From: Methylococcaceae bacterium
Lineage (GTDB): Bacteria > Pseudomonadota > Gammaproteobacteria > Methylococcales > Methylomonadaceae
DNA: 7,829 bases
Direction: 5' to 3'
Assembly (NCBI GenBank): GCA_947505055.1
Contig: CANNLO010000215.1
Location: forward strand, 1-7,829
Shown here: positions 1-5,507 of the stretch, one piece after another
Position numbering within the stretch: the first letter of the stretch is position 1
Layout: the number at the start of each line of letters is the position of its first letter
Position numbers and translations under genes: made by a program
The notes under the pieces: model-generated
What the model was told of the DNA's origin: nothing
Database searches by the model: none
Seen by the model: only the letters and a program-made list of their open reading frames with translations

Positions 1-1
1 A

Positions 2-283
2 GTCGCACCCTTTGAAATGGGCTATGAACAACGTTTTGAAGCGCCGATGGTGACTTTGTGGATAGACGGTGGGCGTAAAAACAAAGTACGTCCGGGTGAT
101 ATATTGGGCGCTTTAACCGGAGAGGGCGGCATTGCAGGCAGTGAAGTGGGTAAAATCGATATATTTGATGCCCATGCCTATGTTGCTGTTAAGCGTAAAA
201 GTATTGATAAGGCTTTTATCTGTTTAAAAAATGGCAAAATCAAAGGACGCAGTTTTAATGTCCATAAGTCTCAGTGGGGCTGA
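2..283 (+). CDS. dbpA: ATP-dependent RNA helicase DbpA, C-terminal fragment (5' end outside window)
   Basis: This is the last 93 codons of a DEAD-box RNA helicase gene; the reading frame is open to the left edge, so the helicase core (DEAD, SAT and later motifs) lies outside the window. What is visible is the RRM-like DbpA RNA-binding domain. Recognisable blocks are VTLWIDGGRKNKVRPGDILG, GALTGEGGI, VGKIDIFDAHAYVAV and the closing LKNGKIKGRSF, which match the DbpA-type C-terminus much better than the CsdA/DeaD type. In the known family this domain binds hairpin 92 of 23S rRNA and directs the helicase to late steps of 50S subunit assembly. The protein ends about ten residues after KIKG, as DbpA does, so the 3' end is intact. 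The ATG at 17 is internal, not a start. A CsdA-like paralogue is the main alternative but less likely. Confidence 0.88.
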   Translation, partial: VAPFEMGYEQRFEAPMVTLWIDGGRKNKVRPGDILGALTGEGGIAGSEVGKIDIFDAHAYVAVKRKSIDKAFICLKNGKIKGRSFNVHKSQWG

Positions 284-622
284 ATTGTAGGGCTTAAAGT
301 TATTTGCATACTTATATTTTCTTTGATTTTACAGCGATTTACAACATTAAATGTGGTGAGTGAGGAATGTGTTTTCCATTTTAGCCTTTAATGTGACGAC
401 CGATACAGTACAATGATTTTCCTGATGATCAATAGCGGGTTTTGAGGATGTTTTTTGCCTGAATAATGCGTTTCATTGGAGTGTTGATTTGGGTCAATAC
501 GATGATAAAAAAGGGTCGAATAACGGAGCTCCATTTATCAATCATAAACAGAGTTTCCTCCAGATTTAGCCAAGTTTTTTATCAATTTATTCGATGTTAA
601 AGAATACTTTTAGGTAACTCTC
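284..622. other. Intergenic region between dbpA and the DUF2817 gene
   Basis: These 339 bases contain no convincing gene. I see no G+C-rich hairpin with a T-run after dbpA. An AT-rich inverted repeat pairs ACATTAAA (344-351) with TTTAATGT (387-394). A TGATAAA motif occurs at 503-509, and its reverse complement TTTATCA occurs at 534-540 and 578-584; the last two extend to the direct repeat TTTATCAAT. TTGATT at 484-489 followed 16 bases later by TAAAAA (506-511) is a poor sigma70 candidate. The downstream operon's promoter is expected here, but I cannot place it with confidence. Confidence 0.5.
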
Positions 623-1720
623 ATGACTTATTGTCTTCCTCTTGCCGAGGTCAATACCAAGATATTTCCAGATAGCTATGCCGTTGCCCGGCAACATTGG
701 CTAGCGCAAATTTTAGAAGTAAACGTTCATATTCAACACTTGTCTTATCCTTGTGCTGGCTTGGGAAGGCAAGGCGAGGTGCTGGTTACCGATACGGTTT
801 GGCTGGGTCCGGAAGATTCATCGCGAGTTTTGGTTTTAATAGGCGGAACACACGGTATAGAAGGCTTTACCGGTAGCGCTATACAAATCGATCAGTTAGG
901 TTTGCTTATCGATGGCAAATTCGTGATTCCCAACCATACAGCAATATTGATGATTCATGCCCTAACGCCCTGGGGTTATGTCTGGCAACGGCGTTGTGAT
1001 GAGGATGGTGTTGATCTTAATCGCAATGTTGTCGATTTTACTAAAGCGCTACCGGAAAATCACGGCTATGAACAGCTTAAAAATACTTTGTATTTGGCTG
1101 ATGCCGAACCAAGAAAAGCTGTTATGGCCGAACTTGAACGTCACTATGGCCGTGTTGCTCTGGAAATAGCTATGAGCGCCGGTCAATACAGCGATCCGAC
1201 AGGGCCTTTTTATGGCGGAAAGTCGCCGGCACATGGTCGTTTGGTCTGCGAAGATCTGATTAGCAAATATGCACTGAATGAGCGGGATTTAACCGTTATT
1301 GATTTGCACACCGGCCTAGGTTCATACGGCTATGGCGAAATAATCTGCGACCATCAGCCGGACAGTGCAGGAACCAAAGTTGCACTTCAATATTATGGCG
1401 ATTCGGTAACCCTGCCATTTTTGGGGACATCCAGCTCGGTGCCCAAAACAGGTTTGCTGGATTATGCCTGGCACGCCATCATGAATGAACGCAGTTGTTA
1501 TGTCACCCTCGAATTTGGCACCTTCAGTACGGATCAATTATTTGAAATCTTACTCAAAGATCATCAATTGTGGGCGCAAACGGATAATCATGGAGCCCGC
1601 CTTGAGCACAGTAAAATCATGCGCCATCATTTTTATCCTTCAGATCAAGCCTGGCAGGAAATGGTTTTATTTCGGGCTAGACAGGTTATTGCCCAAGGTT
1701 TACAAGGGACGTTTTCTTGA
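623..1720 (+). CDS. DUF2817 family protein, M14-like zinc carboxypeptidase/deacylase
   Basis: A 365-residue protein of the DUF2817 group, related to M14 zinc carboxypeptidases and the aspartoacylase/succinylglutamate desuccinylase enzymes. The zinc site is readable in order: H77 and E80 in GGTHGIEG, then H229 in VIDLHTGLG. D131-L-N-R-N135 matches the M14 substrate-carboxylate Asn-Arg motif, and E297 in TLEFGT is the expected catalytic glutamate. All key residues are present, so an active hydrolase is likely; the substrate is unknown. There is no signal peptide, which suggests a cytoplasmic enzyme. The start is an ATG with AGG at 612-614, 8 bases upstream. The 3' end overlaps the next gene by 4 bases, so the two are co-transcribed and probably coupled. 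Family assignment is firm; the exact reaction (C-terminal peptide trimming or deacylation) is inference. Confidence 0.85.
   Translation: MTYCLPLAEVNTKIFPDSYAVARQHWLAQILEVNVHIQHLSYPCAGLGRQGEVLVTDTVWLGPEDSSRVLVLIGGTHGIEGFTGSAIQIDQLGLLIDGKFVIPNHTAILMIHALTPWGYVWQRRCDEDGVDLNRNVVDFTKALPENHGYEQLKNTLYLADAEPRKAVMAELERHYGRVALEIAMSAGQYSDPTGPFYGGKSPAHGRLVCEDLISKYALNERDLTVIDLHTGLGSYGYGEIICDHQPDSAGTKVALQYYGDSVTLPFLGTSSSVPKTGLLDYAWHAIMNERSCYVTLEFGTFSTDQLFEILLKDHQLWAQTDNHGARLEHSKIMRHHFYPSDQAWQEMVLFRARQVIAQGLQGTFS
1704..1709 (+). promoter_or_regulatory. Ribosome binding site deciding a TTG start
   Basis: AAGGGA lies 7 bases before the TTG at 1717-1719. This supports TTG as the true start of the GNAT-C39 gene. 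The next in-frame ATG would remove the first 17 residues, including the conserved IRPAQLSDL strand that opens GNAT domains. The TTG overlaps the upstream TGA in the four-base string TTGA, a typical stop-restart coupling arrangement. Confidence 0.7.
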
Positions 1721-2817
1721 GCGTTGCTATCCGACCCGCCCAATTATCGGACCTCGATCAGCTGGTGATGCTGGAACAAAACTGTTTTGAGACCGATCGG
1801 TTAAGTCGACGCAGTTTTAAGCATTGGGTAAATACTGAGCATCGGGCCTTGCTGGTTGCAGAGCAGGAAAAAGTTATTTGCGGTTATGTACTGATCATTT
1901 ATCATCCAGGTACCCGACTGGCTCGCGTTTACTCTTTGGCCGTAGCCGTTACGCAAAGAGGCGCTGGTATCGCAAAATTGCTGATGTCGGCAGGTGAACA
2001 GGCCGCTACCGAGGCTGGCAGACTTTATCTGCGTCTTGAAGTCAGTGTAGACAATGTTTCGGCAATCCAGCTCTACCAATCACTGGGGTATCGGAAATTT
2101 GGCATTTACCGCGATTATTATCAGGATCACAAAGATGCTTTGCGTTACCAGAAACGTATCCGCCGTTATCGCGATACCTTGCAACACCGTTCGGTACATT
2201 GGCTGAGACAAACCACGCCGTTTACCTGCGGTCCCGCCTCGCTAATGATGGCGATGCATGGTTTAAACAAGGCTTATCAACCTTCGCAGGAAGAAGAAAT
2301 TAACCTGTGGCGGGAAGCTACGACAATTTTTATGACCTCGGGACATGGCGGATGTCACCCCATTGGTTTGGCATTGGCTGCAAAGCGACGCCAGTTTGTC
2401 GTGGAAGTCTGGGTTAATCAGACGGGAACGTTATTTATCGATGGCGTGCGCAATGAAGAAAAAAAACAGGTGGTGGAATTGGTCGACAATTGTTTTAAGC
2501 GTGAGGCGGCTGAACAAAATATCCCGATACATTACGCCAATATTAGCCAGAATGACTTGATTGGCGCCTTTAAATCCGGAGCGATACCGTTAATTTTAAT
2601 CAGCACTTTCCGGCTGGATGGAAAAAAAGCTCCGCATTGGGTGGTGATGAGTGGCTACGATGATGATTGTCTGTACATGCATGATCCAGATCCTGACGAA
2701 GGGAGACAAAGCGAACTCGATTGCCAATTTATTCCGATTGCTTGCGAGGATTTTGATCAACTGTCCTGTTTTGGCAAGAATCGGCTTAGAACAGCAGTGA
2801 TTATTTGGCCAGCATAG
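1717..2817 (+). CDS. Bifunctional GNAT N-acetyltransferase / C39-like cysteine peptidase (DUF3335)
   Basis: A 366-residue two-domain protein. Residues 4-147 are a RimI-like GNAT acetyltransferase: opening IRPAQLSDLDQL, acetyl-CoA loop Q80-RGAGIA86, LRLEVSVDN at 105-113, and AIQLYQSLGYRKFG at 116-129. Residues about 158-366 are a C39-like papain-fold peptidase of the DUF3335 type. Q165 is the likely oxyanion-hole residue, C171 in TCGPAS the nucleophile, H307 in PHWVVMSGYD the general base, and D323 in MHDPDPD the third residue. Both active sites look complete. There is no signal peptide or membrane segment, and no ABC transporter as would accompany a bacteriocin-exporting C39 protein. Translation starts at TTG, coupled to the zinc peptidase gene upstream. 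A protein that both acetylates and cleaves (or transfers to) a peptide or amide substrate is implied; the substrate is unknown. Similar GNAT-C39 fusions exist in other proteobacteria. Confidence 0.85.
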   Translation: MSVAIRPAQLSDLDQLVMLEQNCFETDRLSRRSFKHWVNTEHRALLVAEQEKVICGYVLIIYHPGTRLARVYSLAVAVTQRGAGIAKLLMSAGEQAATEAGRLYLRLEVSVDNVSAIQLYQSLGYRKFGIYRDYYQDHKDALRYQKRIRRYRDTLQHRSVHWLRQTTPFTCGPASLMMAMHGLNKAYQPSQEEEINLWREATTIFMTSGHGGCHPIGLALAAKRRQFVVEVWVNQTGTLFIDGVRNEEKKQVVELVDNCFKREAAEQNIPIHYANISQNDLIGAFKSGAIPLILISTFRLDGKKAPHWVVMSGYDDDCLYMHDPDPDEGRQSELDCQFIPIACEDFDQLSCFGKNRLRTAVIIWPA

Positions 2818-2930
2818 AAGTTTTCATCTGATCTTAATTAAAGCAATAGCGTTACTTTAATATTGTTGGAGTATTATCTTCTATTCACCAAAATCTAATT
2901 ATTTATATCTTTTTAAGCAAGGAAAACAAT

Positions 2931-3209
2931 ATGAAACAGATAATAAAATCAGTAGTAGTTGTTTTTGCATTCAGCCTGCTTACGGCTTGTGCAACTAATT
3001 CGGATATTGAAAAATTACAATCAGAAGTTAATGGTTTGGATAGTTCGGTCAAACAGGCATCGGCTGATGCAAACAGTGCGCAAACTGCCTCTGCTGATGC
3101 GTCTGCAAAGTCAGCTGCTGCTGAAGCTTCAGCAAATAGAGCGGCTCAATTATCTCAAGATACCAATGATAAATTGAATAAAAGATTCAAAAAATCGATG
3201 ATGAAGTAA
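2931..3209 (+). CDS. Small alanine-zipper outer-membrane lipoprotein (Lpp/OprI-like)
   Basis: A 92-residue lipoprotein. The signal peptide has K2 and K6, a hydrophobic core VVVVFAFSLL, and the lipobox L17-T-A-C20. The residue after the cysteine is Ala, not Asp, which predicts Lol transport to the outer membrane. The mature part (about 73 residues) opens with heptad hydrophobics (I26, L29, V33, L36, V40) and continues as an alanine/serine-rich zipper from about 43 to 73, typical of trimeric coiled-coil Lpp and OprI proteins. It ends KRFKKSMMK; the terminal lysine is the residue that LD-transpeptidases join to peptidoglycan in Lpp. The likely role is tethering the outer membrane to the cell wall. 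AAGGAAA (2919-2925) sits close upstream of the ATG. The start is clear. Whether it is peptidoglycan-linked is inference; a free lipoprotein is possible. Confidence 0.82.
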   Translation: MKQIIKSVVVVFAFSLLTACATNSDIEKLQSEVNGLDSSVKQASADANSAQTASADASAKSAAAEASANRAAQLSQDTNDKLNKRFKKSMMK

Positions 3210-3244
3210 ACTGTCATTTTTTATATCGATGTAAAATACGGGGA

Positions 3245-3265
3245 TGAATTTGAATATGAAATTCA
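3245..3265 (+). repeat. Short AT-rich inverted repeat downstream of the lipoprotein gene
   Basis: TGAATTT (3245-3251) pairs with AAATTCA (3259-3265) around a 7-base loop, and a T-rich stretch follows at 3268-3276. This could act as a weak terminator for the lipoprotein gene. The stem has only one G-C pair, so it would be unstable and could be chance in AT-rich DNA. Confidence 0.3.
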
Positions 3266-3267
3266 CA

Positions 3268-3290
3268 TATATTTTTCATCGAAAAATATA
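3268..3290. repeat. Perfect 10-bp inverted repeat before the TIGR04073 gene
   Basis: TATATTTTTC (3268-3277) is exactly complementary to GAAAAATATA (3281-3290) with a 3-base spacer. A TATAAA box (3298-3303) lies 7 bases further on and the next start codon is at 3325. It could be an operator overlapping a promoter or a weak hairpin. No good -35 hexamer is visible, and only one G-C pair is in the stem. Confidence 0.4.
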
Positions 3291-3324
3291 ACTTCAATAT
3301 AAAATAAATGTGAGTGGATAGTAA

Positions 3325-3672
3325 ATGAAAAATTTTCGTACTTATAGATTAGTTGTTTTTACCGCATTAATGCTGTTTTCGTTTTCTAATGCTTATGCTC
3401 AGCATTCAGTTGCAGGACGTACCTCGGCACAAAAATTTGGTAGAGGTCTGGCTGGGATGACCTGCGGTTTTCTTGAAATCCCCGGAAATATTGTTAAAGA
3501 AACCCATGCCAAAGGGGCGCTAGGTTTTCCAATTGGCCTTGCTACCGGTTTGGGAATGACGGTAACGCGTGAACTTGTTGGGGTTTATGAGTTTATTACC
3601 GCGCCTTTTCCAATGCCTTCAGGTTTTCGCCCGATTTTAACCCCGGAATATCCTTGGGATTATTTTGAATAA
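3325..3672 (+). CDS. Secreted small protein, exosortase system-associated TIGR04073 family
   Basis: A 115-residue exported protein. The signal peptide covers residues 1-25, with R5 and R8, hydrophobic LVVFTALMLFSF, and cleavage predicted after A23-Y-A25. The mature region shows features I associate with TIGR04073: KFGRGLAG (37-44), LEIPGNIVKE (50-59), a Gly-rich stretch GALGFPIGLATGLGMTV (64-80), RELVGVYEFITAPFPMP (82-98) and an aromatic tail ending EYPWDYFE. The family is named for its occurrence in genomes with exosortase/PEP-CTERM systems; its function is unknown to me. The protein itself has no PEP-CTERM sorting tail. The Gly-rich stretch could be membrane-associated. The ribosome binding site is weak (GTGGA, about 7 bases upstream of the ATG). 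It is followed by a strong terminator. The family assignment is from memory of its conserved pattern. Confidence 0.75.
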   Translation: MKNFRTYRLVVFTALMLFSFSNAYAQHSVAGRTSAQKFGRGLAGMTCGFLEIPGNIVKETHAKGALGFPIGLATGLGMTVTRELVGVYEFITAPFPMPSGFRPILTPEYPWDYFE

Positions 3673-3725
3673 ATGGTTGAATTGGTCTGCTTGGTAATTA
3701 TACCCAGCAGCAAAAAGCATATATT

Positions 3726-3764
3726 AAATGGAGTTCAACCCCAGGTTTGAACTCCATTTTTTTT
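3726..3764 (+). terminator. Strong rho-independent terminator between convergent operons
   Basis: A perfect 13-bp stem pairs AAATGGAGTTCAA (3726-3738) with TTGAACTCCATTT (3747-3759), around the 8-base loop CCCCAGGT. It runs directly into eight T residues (3757-3764), the first three shared with the stem. It sits 54 bases after the TIGR04073 stop codon and is the expected end of the plus-strand transcript. On the minus strand the same hairpin follows the histidine kinase gene, but the exit sequence ATTTAATAT has a poorer U-tract, so termination in that direction is probably weaker. Confidence 0.9.
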
Positions 3765-3825
3765 GTATGACTGAAGTGTAAATTTATGGCTAAATTTATT
3801 TTAAGAATAATAAAAAACTAAATAT

Positions 3826-5457
3826 TTAATCTATTATTTTTTGTTTGTGTTGGATAGGCAAACAAATCCGAAAAGTCGTTCCAATATTTACAGTACTGAC
3901 AACTTCAATTCTGCCATCATGTTTTTGTATGATATTTTGTGAAATGGACAAGCCGAGTCCGGTGCCTTTTCCTATCGGTTTAGTCGTGAAAAAAGGTTCA
4001 AATAAGCGGTTAATAAGTTCAGGCGCGATGCCTTGTCCAGTGTCAGAAATTTCTACCCAAACCTCAGTCGCTGACTTCAATGTTCGAATGGTAATGTCAC
4101 CTTGATCTTTGATTGCTTGTGCTGCATTGATTAAGAGGTTCATAAAAACCTGATTAAGTTGTGAAGCCAGGCAATATATTTCTGGAATCTCACCGTATAT
4201 TTTATGGACAGTACAATGATATTTAAGCTCACTCGAGATGATATTCAATGTTGAATCGAGACATTTATGCAGATTAACAAGCTCCCAGTCATCGCTGTCG
4301 ACGCGGGAAAAACTTTTCAAGTCTTGAATAATGTTACGTACTCTGCCCAAGCCCTCAGAGGACTCTGCGATTAATTGCGGAATGTCACTAGCCAGGTAAT
4401 CAAGTTCCTTTTGGCGTTTAAGTTCGCTAATTATTTTAAGTGTGTCCTGACTAATAGTTTCCTTTTTAAGGAGTGAATCATAGCTATTTAAGATTTCAAA
4501 AATATCAGCAATATGTAAATTTAAGGAGTTTAAATTAGAGTTTACAAAACCGATGGGATTATTTATTTCGTGAGCAATGCCGGCGGCCAATTGACCAATT
4601 GCAGCCAGTTTTTCAGATTGTAAAAGTTGTAACTGTACGTGTTGATTTTCTTGTTGGCGTCGTTCCAATTCAGCTTCAAGTAAGATATTTTGGTTTTTTA
4701 ACCAATCTCTGGCTTGTCTTCTTTCAATTGTTAGTTGATGACTTCGCCGACTGGCGATGCAAAGACCTATCAATCCTATTAGCCAAATTGCGCCATGAGA
4801 GAACGCCAGACGATCGCTGGTTTCGTGTTCATGAATTAAATAAGAACGCATCGGAACTCTTGTACTGAGTCCTCCGCGAATATCACCAATTTTATAGCCC
4901 TGAAAAGCGTGACATTTGAGACAACTGGAATCAGTCTTTAAAGGCAACATTATTCTTAAATAGGGTTGCTGGTCAATGTACTGGAGTTCTTTGCGTTCTG
5001 TTGAACCTTGCTCAAAGGTCTGCAAGGTTTCGGTTTCCCAGGCATCAGGGGCATTCTTGGGGTTAAGTACTTTTAAACTGGTAATGCGACTTTTGCCGTA
5101 CTCATCCCCAAAATCACTTTGGAGTTCACGCAAGGCATAAGCCGGGTTCATTAAAGTCAATGCTTTACCCGTGTTAGTTACTACGTCACGATCAGGAACT
5201 TTCAGATAGGGGTTGGGCGGCGTAGATTCACTCGGAGGCACATAAACACCGCCATGGGATCCTACCCAACGACGAAAAGCCAGATCTTTGCTGATAATTG
5301 CACGGGCAGCTGCGGTCGCTATTTCATAAGTATTTTGGGAGATTTGCTGGAGATCCCATGCTAATGATCCGACAACCAGCAGACTCCAGATAATAATCAG
5401 GAAATCATAAATTCGGGGCGCGTTGAAGAGTGAAAGCTTGAATTTATTAGCGTGCAT
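3826..5457 (-). CDS. Membrane sensor histidine kinase with periplasmic heme-c (DUF3365) domain
   Basis: A 543-residue sensor kinase. TM1 is about residues 17-34 and TM2 about 222-236; between them lies a periplasmic DUF3365 (Tll0287-like, PAS-like) domain with the heme-c attachment motif C179-L-K-C-H183. A coiled coil (about 242-283) follows with no recognisable HAMP domain. The kinase core has H296 in AAGIAHEINNP, N-box LNQVFMNLLINAA (434-446, N440 and N444), D472 in SDTGQGI, FEPFFTTKP (486-494) and GKGTGLGLS (496-504). All ATP-binding motifs are intact, so it should phosphorylate a response regulator in answer to redox state or a gas ligand at the heme; the actual signal is inference. It is the last gene of the signalling operon, 50 bp after the receiver-HD gene, with AAGG (complement of 5464-5467) 6 bases before the ATG. 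It has no receiver of its own. Confidence 0.9.
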   Translation of the reverse strand: MHANKFKLSLFNAPRIYDFLIIIWSLLVVGSLAWDLQQISQNTYEIATAAARAIISKDLAFRRWVGSHGGVYVPPSESTPPNPYLKVPDRDVVTNTGKALTLMNPAYALRELQSDFGDEYGKSRITSLKVLNPKNAPDAWETETLQTFEQGSTERKELQYIDQQPYLRIMLPLKTDSSCLKCHAFQGYKIGDIRGGLSTRVPMRSYLIHEHETSDRLAFSHGAIWLIGLIGLCIASRRSHQLTIERRQARDWLKNQNILLEAELERRQQENQHVQLQLLQSEKLAAIGQLAAGIAHEINNPIGFVNSNLNSLNLHIADIFEILNSYDSLLKKETISQDTLKIISELKRQKELDYLASDIPQLIAESSEGLGRVRNIIQDLKSFSRVDSDDWELVNLHKCLDSTLNIISSELKYHCTVHKIYGEIPEIYCLASQLNQVFMNLLINAAQAIKDQGDITIRTLKSATEVWVEISDTGQGIAPELINRLFEPFFTTKPIGKGTGLGLSISQNIIQKHDGRIEVVSTVNIGTTFRICLPIQHKQKIID

Positions 5458-5507
5458 AAATGGCCTTATATTGTTCGGTTAAAATGTTGTTAAAACCAGA
5501 TCAGCCG

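Noticed and set aside
284..330. Terminator after dbpA
   Set aside because: Only a 4-base AAGT/ACTT pairing and a mixed T-rich stretch; no stable stem.
466..600. A 44-codon plus-strand reading frame (MRFIGVLIW...) in the gap before the DUF2817 gene
   Set aside because: No ribosome binding site at the ATG, no recognisable similarity, ordinary length for chance in non-coding DNA. Worth keeping only if conserved in relatives.
1717..2817. C39-like domain as a bacteriocin-leader peptidase
   Set aside because: No ABC transporter, membrane segments or double-glycine precursor peptide nearby; the fusion to GNAT fits the DUF3335 type.
2837..2861. Hairpin ATTAAAG/CTTTAAT after the GNAT-C39 gene as a terminator
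   Set aside because: Seven mostly A-T pairs, 11-base loop, and no T-run after it.
2872..2877. TATTAT as a -10 box for the lipoprotein gene
   Set aside because: No acceptable -35 hexamer at 16-18 bases upstream; AT-rich DNA gives many such hexamers.
3779..3799. Direct repeat TAAATTTAT, two copies separated by GGC
   Set aside because: Short, AT-only and in a gap between convergent genes; most likely chance.
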